A stretch of DNA of 36,335 nt from Streptomyces griseorubiginosus (GCF_017614965.1 NZ_WVUG01000058.1:1-36335), one strand, 5' to 3'; counted from the stretch's first letter, positions 23,520 to 31,330 are shown. The notes: generated from the letters alone by a model not told the origin. Translations and numbers: made by a program.

Positions 23520-23553
23520 AACCTAAATCTAGCCAGACGAGATTGTCAACAAT
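23520..23553 (-). promoter_or_regulatory. gntR promoter with overlapping operator
   Basis: On the minus strand TTGACA (23549-23544), 18 bases, then TAGGTT (23525-23520) form a good promoter. ATTGT-CA-ACAAT (23542-23553) covers the -35 box, a position suited to autorepression. It matches the FadR-type y-GT-M-n-AC-r rule. Confidence 0.68.
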
Positions 23554-23585
23554 TTTGTGCGCCATATTGCGGATACAGTTAGTTG

Positions 23586-23624
23586 CTTGACTTAAGTAAC
23601 AAGAATGTGCTTGCCTAAGTCAAG
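23586..23624. promoter_or_regulatory. nested inverted repeat in the dehydrogenase 5' region
   Basis: CTTGACTTA (23586-23594) and TAAGTCAAG (23616-23624) are perfect 9-base arms. Inside them CAAG and CTTG pair around AATGTG. The A/T-rich structure stands out and ends 61 bases before the dehydrogenase start. It could be a regulator site or an RNA hairpin. Confidence 0.45.
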
Positions 23625-23685
23625 TAAGCCAGTGAGACCGGTGAAACCCCCTCTCCCACCCACCCCACAGAAGGCGAGCCTTCCC

Positions 23686-24723
23686 ATGTCCACCATGAAG
23701 TCCGTCAGGACCGGCGCCCAGAACCACATCGACCTGGTCGACGTCGAACGTCCCGTGCCGGGCCCCAAGGACGTGCTGGTCAGGATCCGTGCCTGCGGGA
23801 TCTGCGGCACCGACACCTTCTTCCTGCACATCGGTGGCATGCCGGTCGGGGCCGACGGCTCGATGCGGTCGATCCCGCTCGGGCACGAACCGGCCGGTGA
23901 GATCGTCGAGGTCGGCGGCGAGGTGACCGACCTCAAGGTCGGCGACCGGGTGGTGGTCAACCCGCAGGGGGTGCCCTCGGGGATCATCGGCTGCGGTGGC
24001 GAGCACGGGGCGATGAGCGAGTACCTGCTGCTGGAGGACGCCGAGATCGGCAGGACGGTCGCCGTCTTCCCGGACACCGTGCCCTTCGACGTGGCCGCGC
24101 TGAACGAGCCGATGGCCGTCGCCCGGCACTGCGTCAACCGCTCCGGGGCGCGGCCCGCCGACAAGGTCGTCGTCTTCGGCGCCGGGCCCATCGGCCTGGG
24201 CGCGACCATCTGGCTGAAACTGCGCGGCGTCCAGCACGTGGTCGTCGCCGACGTCATCCCCGAACGGCTGGAGACCGCGCTGGCCGTCGGCGCCGACGCC
24301 GTCATCAACTCCGCCACCGAAGACGTCACCGCCCGCCTGACCGAACTGCACGGCGAGGCCGTCAACGCCCTGGGCCAGCCGCGGGCCGGCACCGACATCT
24401 ACATCGACGCCGCCGGAGTCGCCGCCGTCTTCGACGCCACCGTCGACGCCGCCAAATGGGGAGCGAAGCTCGTCATGGTCGCCGTGCAGAAGAAGGGGGC
24501 GGACATCGATCTCGGCGGCATGCTGCGCAGCGAGCTGACGCTCATCGCATCCCAGGGGTATCCGACGGAGATCTTCGAGGTGACGCCGGAGATCGTCGAG
24601 CATCACGAGCGGTTCGCGAAACTGGTCAGTCACCGGGTGCCGTTCACGGAGGTGGAGCGGGCGTTCGCGCTCGCCATGACGCCGGGCGCGGCGGAGAAGG
24701 TCGTCGTCACGTTCGACGCGTGA
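23686..24723 (+). CDS. zinc-type medium-chain alcohol dehydrogenase
   Basis: This 345-residue MDR dehydrogenase has catalytic zinc residues C40 (CGICGTD) and H67-E68 (LGHEPAG), an EPMAVARH segment, and a Rossmann motif VVFGAGPIGLGATIWL. The lobe that normally carries four structural-zinc cysteines has only C103 (PSGIIGCGGEHGAM), so the structural zinc is probably absent. It would oxidise a secondary alcohol or polyol with NAD(P)+. It is divergent from gntR across a region holding a GntR operator, so it may belong to the aromatic regulon, though no step for it is evident. ATG 23686 was chosen over ATG 23695 because of AAGG upstream. Confidence 0.87.
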   Translation: MSTMKSVRTGAQNHIDLVDVERPVPGPKDVLVRIRACGICGTDTFFLHIGGMPVGADGSMRSIPLGHEPAGEIVEVGGEVTDLKVGDRVVVNPQGVPSGIIGCGGEHGAMSEYLLLEDAEIGRTVAVFPDTVPFDVAALNEPMAVARHCVNRSGARPADKVVVFGAGPIGLGATIWLKLRGVQHVVVADVIPERLETALAVGADAVINSATEDVTARLTELHGEAVNALGQPRAGTDIYIDAAGVAAVFDATVDAAKWGAKLVMVAVQKKGADIDLGGMLRSELTLIASQGYPTEIFEVTPEIVEHHERFAKLVSHRVPFTEVERAFALAMTPGAAEKVVVTFDA

Positions 24724-24768
24724 CACCGACCGGCGCGCCTCGAACGAGGAACCCCGACTGCCGCACCC

Positions 24769-24802
24769 ACGGCCGCCGTTCGCCCATCGGGACGGCGGCC
24801 GT
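24769..24802. terminator. bidirectional hairpin terminator
   Basis: ACGGCCGCCGT and ACGGCGGCCGT form a perfect 11-bp stem with a 12-base loop between the dehydrogenase stop (24723) and the convergent gene end (24901). Nothing else was seen in this gap. Confidence 0.6.
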
Positions 24803-24900
24803 CAGGATCGTCCGTCCGGGGGAAGTCCTGGACGAGGCTCCGCTTGACGGCCGGCGTGGGGACACGGAGTCCGGGTGGACCGGTCGCCGGCGTCCCGGGG

Positions 24901-25527
24901 TCAGCCGAACCAGACGACCAGCCGCACCTGCTCGTCGCCGTACTCGGCCGCGAGGCCCCGCATGGCGCTCCACACCTGGGACCAGCACCCCTCGTTCGGC
25001 GGCGCGAGCATCCGGGCCGTGAGCAGGACCGGCCGGTACACCGCGTCGTCCACCCGCACCTGGCCGCCGGGCGGCCACTCCGCGGGGGCGAGCAACAGGT
25101 CTCCCCCGCCGAAGGTCCTGGCCGCCGCCTCGCGCAGGCCGGGAGTCACCCGCACCACCTCGTCGCCCTCCGGGCCGCGTCTGAGCGCCCGGTTCCAGGC
25201 GGGCCGGGCGGCGAGCGGCGCGTCCCAGTCCACGGCGCGGACCTCGGCCCAGGTGGCGTAGGTGTGGCTGTACTGGTAGTCGCCGACCGCCGCCTCCCGC
25301 ACCTCCTCCGAGAGGTCGTCCGGGATCCCGCGCTCGGCGAAGAGCGGGCGCTCCACGTCGCCCGTTCCGCGCACGCCGAACAGGCACTCCCAGGCGTCGT
25401 AGTCCCGCGGAGGCCTGAGGTCCAGCAGATCGGCCTCGATCTGCCAGCGTCCGTCTGCCGATCTGCTCTCGATGGCGCCGTCGATGTCCGTCCCCACGGG
25501 GGAGGACCTTACAGTGAACCGGGTCAC
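24901..25527 (-). CDS. hypothetical protein
   Basis: This 208-residue soluble protein is not recognised. It is acidic and Trp/Arg-rich, with segments such as DYDAWECLFGVRG and WSQVWSAMRGLAAEYGDEQVR, and has no signal peptide or membrane helix. The GTG start at 25527 overlaps the stop of the membrane-protein gene in a GTGA, so the two are co-translated and perhaps functionally linked. Codon use is typical of the window. Confidence 0.75.
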   Translation of the reverse strand: MTRFTVRSSPVGTDIDGAIESRSADGRWQIEADLLDLRPPRDYDAWECLFGVRGTGDVERPLFAERGIPDDLSEEVREAAVGDYQYSHTYATWAEVRAVDWDAPLAARPAWNRALRRGPEGDEVVRVTPGLREAAARTFGGGDLLLAPAEWPPGGQVRVDDAVYRPVLLTARMLAPPNEGCWSQVWSAMRGLAAEYGDEQVRLVVWFG

Positions 25528-26036
25528 TTGATGACGGCATTGGCGAGCACGACGACGAAGCCCAGCAAGGCGTCCCCCACGCCGGTGAGGGCCGACACCG
25601 GCCAGGAGCGGCGCGACCAGCGGGCGGTGACCAGGCCGAGGGTGAACAGCAGCACGATGTTCAGTACGAACGCCGCGTACTCCACGCCCTTCGGCGGCCA
25701 CCAGCCCCAGCCGGCGCCCGCGAGCAGCAGCACCGTCGGCAGGACGGCCGTGACCAGCGGCCATTCGTCGGCGAGGGTGCGCACGGCGTCCCAGCGGCGG
25801 TGCGGTTCGCGTTCGGCGATGTAGTGGGCGTAGCCGTGCGCGAGGGCGGAGGCCAGCGCGGTCACCAGCAGCCACAGGGCGTCGTAGCGGCGGCTGGCGC
25901 GGGAGGTGTGGCCGTACTGGGAGAGGGCCGCGACCATGGAGCAGGCCAGGACCGAGCCGTAGACACCGCCGAACAGGACGGTCTCGCGGGTGTCGTGCCG
26001 GTGCGGCCCGGAGGCGGCCGCCGTGCTCTGCGCCAT
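25524..26036 (-). CDS. small integral membrane protein, unknown function
   Basis: This 170-residue protein has about five hydrophobic segments. They are near TVLFGGVYGSVLACSMVAAL, ALWLLVTALASALAHGYAHY, LVTAVLPTVLLLAGAGWGWW, AAFVLNIVLLFTLGLVTA and GVGDALLGFVVVLANAVI. Loops are short and basic. No family was recognised. ATG 26036 has GGAGG very close upstream; starts farther upstream lack a site. It is probably co-expressed with the hypothetical protein whose start overlaps its stop. Confidence 0.75.
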   Translation of the reverse strand: MAQSTAAASGPHRHDTRETVLFGGVYGSVLACSMVAALSQYGHTSRASRRYDALWLLVTALASALAHGYAHYIAEREPHRRWDAVRTLADEWPLVTAVLPTVLLLAGAGWGWWPPKGVEYAAFVLNIVLLFTLGLVTARWSRRSWPVSALTGVGDALLGFVVVLANAVIK

Positions 26037-26146
26037 GCCCTCCACGATCACCCGGTGGCGTGGGGCTCGCCAGTCGCGACGATGTGTCCCCTCACCTGGG
26101 CGGATACCGCACACACTGTCCACGGCCCGACGCCCCCGGGGCTCGC

Positions 26147-26152
26147 TAGGGT
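26147..26152 (+). promoter_or_regulatory. -10 box of a leaderless transcript
   Basis: TAGGGT ends 6 bases before the cupin ATG at 26159, the spacing of Streptomyces leaderless genes, where the start codon is the 5' end of the RNA. No Shine-Dalgarno sequence precedes the ATG. The -35 is not clear. Confidence 0.65.
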
Positions 26153-26158
26153 CGCCGC

Positions 26159-26503
26159 ATGACCCACAGTTTCGTCGTGAACGTCCCGGACGCCGAGCTC
26201 GAGCCCGAGCCCCTCGCCCCGGAGCAGATCGTGTCCGGGACGCCGGAGGTGACCGGGAAGGTCGTCTGGGAGTCGGCGGACGGCCGGCAGCTCCGCGGGA
26301 TCTGGCAGATCACCCCGGGTGTGGTCACCGACACCGAGGCGGACGAGCTGTTCGTGGTGGTCAGCGGCTCGGCGACCATCGAGGTCGAGGACGGGCCGAC
26401 GCTGACGGTGGGGCCCGGGGACATGGCCGTCCTGCGCGCGGGCGACCGGACGAGGTGGACCGTGCACGAGACGTTGCGCAAGGCGTACGCCATCACTCTG
26501 TGA
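26159..26503 (+). CDS. cupin-domain protein (Cupin_3-like)
   Basis: This 114-residue single-cupin protein has the core GIWQITPGVVTDTEADELFVVVSGSATIEVEDG and GPGDMAVLRAGDRTRWTVHE, like the Cupin_3 (ureidoglycine aminohydrolase-like) group. Only one histidine of the usual metal set is evident, so it may be non-enzymatic or an isomerase-type small-molecule binder. It seems to be translated from a leaderless RNA. Its 3' end overlaps the end of the convergent gene by 11 bases. Confidence 0.83.
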   Translation: MTHSFVVNVPDAELEPEPLAPEQIVSGTPEVTGKVVWESADGRQLRGIWQITPGVVTDTEADELFVVVSGSATIEVEDGPTLTVGPGDMAVLRAGDRTRWTVHETLRKAYAITL

Positions 26504-27095
26504 GCATCCGTACGCCCTTGACCAGAGCGTCCACGACGTGGTGCGGTGGCGTGTCGGGGAGCTCCGGGTCCCAGCCGCCGGAGCGCACCGTCCGGGCGGA
26601 GAGCGGGAGTTCGACCTGGACGCCGCCCCGGCGGGTCAGGTTCACCGGATTGCGGGCATGCAGCCCGCGCAGCGAGCGCGGGATCTCGTCGAGGTCGGTG
26701 ACCGGGTCGAACTCCGGTCGCAGGGCGCTCAGCCCGGAGGCGAGCAGCCGCGCCGCGGGCCGGTTGCCGCCGCCGAGGAAGACCGAGCGCGGTGTCGCCG
26801 GTCGCATGTGGCCGTGCAGGGAGACCGTGACCGAGACGTGGTCCAGGAAGGTTTTCAGCAGCGCGCAGTGCTCCACCGCCATGCGCGGGGAGGGGATGTG
26901 CACCGGCCGGCGCGCACCGGGCTGGGTGAAGACCAGGCTGGTGGCGCCGCAGCGGCCCGCGACCGACCGCGCGAGCTCGGCCGTACCGCCCTCGTTGCTG
27001 CCGTGCAGGGCGAGCAGTCCGATCTCGCCGCCCACTGTCAGGGTGGCGAGCAGCCGGACTCCCTCGATCTCCACCTCTTCGGTCACTGCGGTCAC
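26493..27095 (-). CDS. poly-gamma-glutamate hydrolase-like (PghP/DUF867) protein
   Basis: This 200-residue protein resembles zinc-dependent PghP hydrolases of the carboxypeptidase-like fold. ALHGSNEGGTAELARSVA stands for the HGxxxExGT metal motif, SLHGH near residue 93 is the third ligand region, and GGVQVELP holds the catalytic-type Glu. PghP enzymes cut gamma-glutamyl polymers; the true substrate is unknown. GTG 27095 is preferred because GAGG lies upstream. A TTG at 27107 overlapping the lacI-type stop (TTGA) is an alternative. It follows the lacI-type gene directly. Confidence 0.72.
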   Translation of the reverse strand: MTAVTEEVEIEGVRLLATLTVGGEIGLLALHGSNEGGTAELARSVAGRCGATSLVFTQPGARRPVHIPSPRMAVEHCALLKTFLDHVSVTVSLHGHMRPATPRSVFLGGGNRPAARLLASGLSALRPEFDPVTDLDEIPRSLRGLHARNPVNLTRRGGVQVELPLSARTVRSGGWDPELPDTPPHHVVDALVKGVRMLTE

Positions 27096-27103
27096 GCGCG
27101 GCC

Positions 27104-28135
27104 TCAACTCGTCGCCTGCGGGGGCATGTTGTACGGGGTGACGACCTGGATCGCGGACGGCAGGGTGGGTCCGGCGGGCGGCAGGGCGTCATGGGCGCGC
27201 ATGACGATGTGGCAGGCCTCGCGCATGTCCTGGCGCAGGTCGTGGTGGAGGACGGCGGAGAGGCGGTGCTCGCGCAGCAGGCGGGTGTTGTCGTGGTCGA
27301 GGTCGTGCGCGACGAAGACGGCGCACTCCCGGCCCAGGTCCTCGAAGGCGCGCAGGGTGGCGATGTTGCCGCCGCCGATGGAGTAGACGGCCCGGATGTC
27401 CGGGTCGCGTTCCAGCGCGGCCCGTACGAGGTCGTACTGGGTGGCGTCCAGCCCCTGGCCCTCGGCGATCTCGACCAGCGCGCGCTCGGGGTGACGGGCG
27501 CGCATGACGCCCCGGAAGCCCATCTCGCGCTCCTCCTCGTTGCGGAAGAAGCCGCTGCTGAGGCTGGTGAGGACGTTGCCGGGCCGGTCGCCGAGCCACT
27601 GGCCCATCAGGTACGCGGCGGTCGCGCCGGCCGCCCGGTTGTCGATGCCGACATAGCCGAGACGGGCGGTCGCGGGCAGGTCGGTGACGAGCGTGACGAC
27701 GGGGATGCCGGCCTCGGCGAGGCGGGCGACGGCGGCGGTGATCTCGGGGACGTCCGGTGCCTTGAGGATCACGCCCTGCGAGCCGCGCCGGGCGATCCGG
27801 TCCAGGATCCGCGTCAGCTCCACCACCGGGCCGGTCTCGCGGAAGTGGAAGCGGGAGCGCACGACCGCGGGGTGCAGCGAGGGCAGTTCGGCCTCCAGGG
27901 CGGCGCGCACGGCGGTGGAGAACCGCTCGGGGGTCTGCATCACTATGTCGATCATGAAGGTGCGGCCGAGCAGCCTGACCTGGGTGCGCTGGCGGTCCAG
28001 GTCGGCGATGGCCTGCCGGACCTCCCGCACGGTGGACTCGCGCACCCCGCCCCGGGCGTTGAGGACCCGGTCCACCGTCGCCTCGCTCAGGCCCGCCTGA
28101 CGTGCGATCTCCCGGATCGGGAAGGGATGGCCCAT
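27104..28135 (-). CDS. LacI-family transcriptional regulator
   Basis: This 343-residue regulator has a LacI helix-turn-helix at about 7-30 (REIARQAGLSEATVDRVLNAR) and a periplasmic-binding-like sugar domain. It shows GVILKAPDVPEIT, VTLVTDLPATARLGYVGIDNR and VAHDLDHDN, typical of sugar or polyol sensors. It is divergent from the dioxygenase and inositol-type operon and is its likely repressor. ATG 28135 has GAGGAG upstream. It is probably co-transcribed with the PghP-like gene. Confidence 0.9.
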   Translation of the reverse strand: MGHPFPIREIARQAGLSEATVDRVLNARGGVRESTVREVRQAIADLDRQRTQVRLLGRTFMIDIVMQTPERFSTAVRAALEAELPSLHPAVVRSRFHFRETGPVVELTRILDRIARRGSQGVILKAPDVPEITAAVARLAEAGIPVVTLVTDLPATARLGYVGIDNRAAGATAAYLMGQWLGDRPGNVLTSLSSGFFRNEEEREMGFRGVMRARHPERALVEIAEGQGLDATQYDLVRAALERDPDIRAVYSIGGGNIATLRAFEDLGRECAVFVAHDLDHDNTRLLREHRLSAVLHHDLRQDMREACHIVMRAHDALPPAGPTLPSAIQVVTPYNMPPQATS

Positions 28136-28185
28136 GCGGTGACTCCTCGGGTCTCCTTGAGGGGTTTTTGATGGCCGCCTGCTGG

Positions 28186-28214
28186 TTGTTCGACGGGTTT
28201 GTGCTGACAAGAAT
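28186..28214 (+). promoter_or_regulatory. possible promoter and operator of the dioxygenase operon
   Basis: TTGTTC (28186-28191) and AAGAAT (28209-28214), 17 bases apart, form a moderate promoter. TTGT-GCTG-ACAA (28199-28210) lies in the spacer and could bind the divergent LacI-type regulator. The call is weak. Confidence 0.4.
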
Positions 28215-28252
28215 GGCAGCGCTGAGTCGCCCCTGTCACCGAGAGGACGCAG

Positions 28253-29419
28253 ATGTCCTTCACCGCCGTACACCGCCGTGCCTGGCTGTCCGAGCAGGAC
28301 TGCGACCTCGAATCCTTCCGCGCGCTGATCGAGCGGACGGCCGATCCCGCCGACTATCCGCACGCCTGCGGGGTGGAGCGGAACGTCCTGCTGTACGACG
28401 CCGGGCGCCTCGGTGCGGCCCGGGACCGCCGGGACATCCAGGAGGAGCTGGTCAGGGCGCTCAGCGACGGCCCCGGCGTCGTGGTGTTCCGTGGGGCGTT
28501 CCCGGACGGGGCGGTGGTCGACCGGCTCACCGAGGTGTTCGACGCGCTGATCCGCGAGCAGTACGCGGCGGGCGCGACGGCCGGCGACCACTTCGCCAAG
28601 CCCGGTGCGAACGAGCGGGTGTGGAACGCGCTGGAGAAGGCGGCCCTCTACGACCCGGCTGCCTTCGCCGACTACTACGCCAACCCCGTGCTCGCCCTGG
28701 TCTCGGAGGCCTGGCTGGGCCCCGGCTATCAGGTGACCTCGCAGGTCAACGTGGTCAACCCGGGCGGTCTCGCGCAGACCGCGCACCGCGACTACCACCT
28801 CGGCTTCCTCTCCGACGAGGCCGCCGCGGCGTATCCGGCGCATGTGCACCGCCTCTCCCCCGTGCTCACCCTGCAGGGCGCGGTCGCGCACCGCGACATG
28901 CCGGTCGAGTCGGGGCCGACGCTGTACCTGCCCTTCTCGCAGACGTACGAGCCGGGCTACCTGGCCTGGCGGCGGCCGGAGTTCCAGGCGTACTTCAAGG
29001 AGCACCACGTCCAGCTCCCGCTCGCCAAGGGCGACGCCGCCTTCTTCAACCCGGCGCTGTTCCACGCCGCCGGCACCAACCGCACCACGGACGTACGGCG
29101 CATGGCCAACCTGCTCCAGGTGTCCTCGGCCTTCGGGCGCGCGATGGAGACCGTGGACCGGGAGGCGGTGGCGAACGCCGTCTACCCGGTGCTGCTGCGG
29201 CGCAAGGCGGACGGCGCCGACACGGCCTGGCTGGAGAACGTGATCGCCGCCGGCGCCGAGGGCTACCCCTTCCCCACCAACCTCGACAGCGACCCGCCGG
29301 TGGACGGCCTCGCCCCGCCCTCGCAGGCGGACGTCGTACGCCAGGCGCTGAGCCTGGGCTGGACCCCGCGGACGCTGCGGGACGCGCTCCGGGCCGGCGC
29401 CGAGCGGCGCACGAGCTGA
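28253..29419 (+). CDS. phytanoyl-CoA dioxygenase (PhyH)-family Fe(II)/2-oxoglutarate oxygenase
   Basis: This 388-residue protein has the double-stranded beta-helix of PhyH enzymes. The iron ligands are H178 and D180 in AHRDYH and H271 in NPALFHAAGTNRT, with a following Arg (R277 or R282) for 2-oxoglutarate. Family members hydroxylate or demethylate small molecules. It heads an operon with an SDR and inositol-type dehydrogenases, so hydroxylation or O-demethylation of a polyol is possible (inference). ATG 28253 has GAGAGG upstream. Confidence 0.87.
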   Translation: MSFTAVHRRAWLSEQDCDLESFRALIERTADPADYPHACGVERNVLLYDAGRLGAARDRRDIQEELVRALSDGPGVVVFRGAFPDGAVVDRLTEVFDALIREQYAAGATAGDHFAKPGANERVWNALEKAALYDPAAFADYYANPVLALVSEAWLGPGYQVTSQVNVVNPGGLAQTAHRDYHLGFLSDEAAAAYPAHVHRLSPVLTLQGAVAHRDMPVESGPTLYLPFSQTYEPGYLAWRRPEFQAYFKEHHVQLPLAKGDAAFFNPALFHAAGTNRTTDVRRMANLLQVSSAFGRAMETVDREAVANAVYPVLLRRKADGADTAWLENVIAAGAEGYPFPTNLDSDPPVDGLAPPSQADVVRQALSLGWTPRTLRDALRAGAERRTS

Positions 29420-29436
29420 AAGGACACCGGACACCC

Positions 29437-30213
29437 ATGGGACTTCTCGACGACAAGGTCGTCCTCGTCAACGGCGGCAGCCAGGGCGTGGGCGCCGCCA
29501 TCGCGCGGGCCGCCGTGCGCGAGGGGGCCGTGGTGGCCGTGACCGGCCGGCGGCCGGAGCCGGGCGAGGCGCTGGTCGCCGAACTGGCGGGGGCCGGCGG
29601 CAAGGCGATGTTCGTGCGCGCCGACCTCGCGGACGCCGGGCAGGCCAAGGCCGCCGTCCAGGACGTGGTCGCCGCGTACGGGCGGATCGACTGCCTGGTC
29701 AACTCCGCGGGACTCACCTCCCGAGGCACCCTCCTCGACACCACGCCGGAGCTGTTCGACCAGCACATCGCGATCAACCTCAAGGCACCGTTCTTCGCCA
29801 TGCAGGCCGCCGTCGCGGACATGGTCGCCCGCAAGGCGCCCGGCACGGTCGTCAACATCATCACCTCCTCGGCACACGGCGGGCAGCCCTTCCTCGCCCC
29901 GTACGTCGCCGCCAAGGCCGGTCTGGTCGGCCTGACCCGCAACGCCGCCCACGCCCACCGCTTCGACCGGGTCCGCATCAACGGCCTGAACATCGGCTGG
30001 ACGGCGACCGAGGGCGAGGACGCCACGCAGAAGGCCTTCCACGGCGCCGGCGACGACTGGCGCGAGCAGGCCGCGGCCAGGCTGCCGATGGGCAAGCTGG
30101 GCCAGCCCGACGAGATCGCCGACTTCGTGGTCTTCCTGCTGTCGGACCGCTCGGGCGTGGTGACCGGATCGGTGATCGACTGGGACCAGAACGTCCTCGG
30201 CGGCCTCGACTGA
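29437..30213 (+). CDS. short-chain dehydrogenase/reductase (SDR)
   Basis: This is a 258-residue classical SDR. The cofactor motif is GGSQGVG (13-19), the NSAG segment is at 89-92, catalytic Ser is S144 or S145, and Y156 and K160 form YxxxK. It would oxidise or reduce a hydroxyl with NAD(P). It starts 17 bases after the dioxygenase stop with AAAGGA upstream and may act on the dioxygenase product. Residues after NIGW are glycine-poor, unlike the usual PG motif. Confidence 0.9.
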   Translation: MGLLDDKVVLVNGGSQGVGAAIARAAVREGAVVAVTGRRPEPGEALVAELAGAGGKAMFVRADLADAGQAKAAVQDVVAAYGRIDCLVNSAGLTSRGTLLDTTPELFDQHIAINLKAPFFAMQAAVADMVARKAPGTVVNIITSSAHGGQPFLAPYVAAKAGLVGLTRNAAHAHRFDRVRINGLNIGWTATEGEDATQKAFHGAGDDWREQAAARLPMGKLGQPDEIADFVVFLLSDRSGVVTGSVIDWDQNVLGGLD

Positions 30214-30311
30214 CAGCCTCCCCCTCCGTCGGCCGCAACCGCTCACCGGTCTCTCCTCCGCCCACGACAACCGCTCACCGACCTCCCCTCCGCTCGCAAG
30301 AACCGTTCAAG
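30214..30311 (+). repeat. 2.5 copies of a 32-bp tandem repeat
   Basis: CAACCGCTCACCG occurs at 30236 and 30268, and a diverged AACCGTTCA copy at 30301, giving a 32-base period. The C/T-rich stretches between them (CTCCGCCCACG, CTCCGCTCGCA) also match, and a half copy precedes the first. It fills the spacer between the SDR and the next gene. Confidence 0.6.
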
Positions 30312-30325
30312 GAGCTGCAACCGTC

Positions 30326-31330
30326 ATGCGTATCGGCATTCTCGGCCTCGGCCGTATCGGCGCCTTCCACGCCGAGACCCTCTCCGGGCTCGACGTGGTC
30401 GAGTCGCTCGTCCTCACCGACCCGTTCGCGGACGCCGCCAAGTCCGCCGCGGAGCGGTTCGGCGGCGAGGTCGTGGACTCGCCGGAGGCCCTGCTGGCCG
30501 CCGGTGTCGACGGCATCGTGGTCGCCGCCGCGACGGACGCCCACCCCGGGCTGATCCTGGCGGGCGTCGAGGCCGGCATCCCCGTCTTCTGCGAGAAGCC
30601 GGTGGCCAGGACGATGGCCGAGGGCGTGCGGGTGCTCAAGGCGGTCGAGGGCACGGACGTGCCGATCCAGATCGGCTACAACCGCCGCTTCGACGCCGGT
30701 TTCGTCGCCGCCCGCGCGGCCGTGCGTGGCGGTGAGCTGGGCACCCTGCACACCGTGCGCTCGACCACCCTGGACCCGGCGCCGCCGCCGGCCGCCTACA
30801 TCGCCGCCTCCGGCGGCATCTTCCGCGACTGCAGCGTGCACGACTTCGACATCATCCGCTGGGTGACCGGCCGCGAGGTGGTCGAGGTGTACGCCGTCGG
30901 CGGCAACCGGGGCGCCGAGTACATCAAGGAGGCGGGCGACGCCGACACCACCGGCGCGATCCTCACCCTCGACGACGGCACCATCTGCGTGGTGTCCAAC
31001 TCCCGCCACAACGCCCGGGGTTACGACGTCCGCATGGAGATCCACGGCTTCAAGGACTCCATCGCGGTGGGCCTGGAGGACAAGCTCCCGCTGCGCTCGG
31101 TCGAGCCCGGCGTGACCTTCCCTGCCGGCACTCCGCACGACTTCTTCATGGACCGCTTCACGGAGGCCTACCGCGCCGAACTCACCGCGTTCACGGAGGT
31201 CGTGGCCGGGAGGATCCCCTCGCCGTGCACGATCGCGGACGCCCTGGAGGCCGGCTGGATCGCCGACGCCTGCACGCTGTCCCTGCACGAGCACCGCCCG
31301 GTGACGATCGCCGAGGTCCGCGCCCGCTGA
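30326..31330 (+). CDS. Gfo/Idh/MocA oxidoreductase, inositol 2-dehydrogenase-like
   Basis: This 334-residue NAD(P)-dependent dehydrogenase has a Rossmann start GILGLGRIGAFHAETL, the EKP motif with catalytic K91, and D168 and H172 in FRDCSVHDFDIIRW. That Lys, Asp and His set is typical of inositol dehydrogenases. It oxidises a ring or sugar hydroxyl to a ketone. AAGGAG lies 11 bases before ATG 30326. It is the first of three MocA-type genes, each of a different sequence type, in 5 kb. Confidence 0.88.
   Translation: MRIGILGLGRIGAFHAETLSGLDVVESLVLTDPFADAAKSAAERFGGEVVDSPEALLAAGVDGIVVAAATDAHPGLILAGVEAGIPVFCEKPVARTMAEGVRVLKAVEGTDVPIQIGYNRRFDAGFVAARAAVRGGELGTLHTVRSTTLDPAPPPAAYIAASGGIFRDCSVHDFDIIRWVTGREVVEVYAVGGNRGAEYIKEAGDADTTGAILTLDDGTICVVSNSRHNARGYDVRMEIHGFKDSIAVGLEDKLPLRSVEPGVTFPAGTPHDFFMDRFTEAYRAELTAFTEVVAGRIPSPCTIADALEAGWIADACTLSLHEHRPVTIAEVRAR

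Noticed and set aside
23719..23742. NHIDLVDVER, resembling the HIDL leader-peptide signature
   Set aside because: It lies in frame inside the dehydrogenase N-terminus, and the following R-V-x-S-A-C part is absent. It is a chance match.
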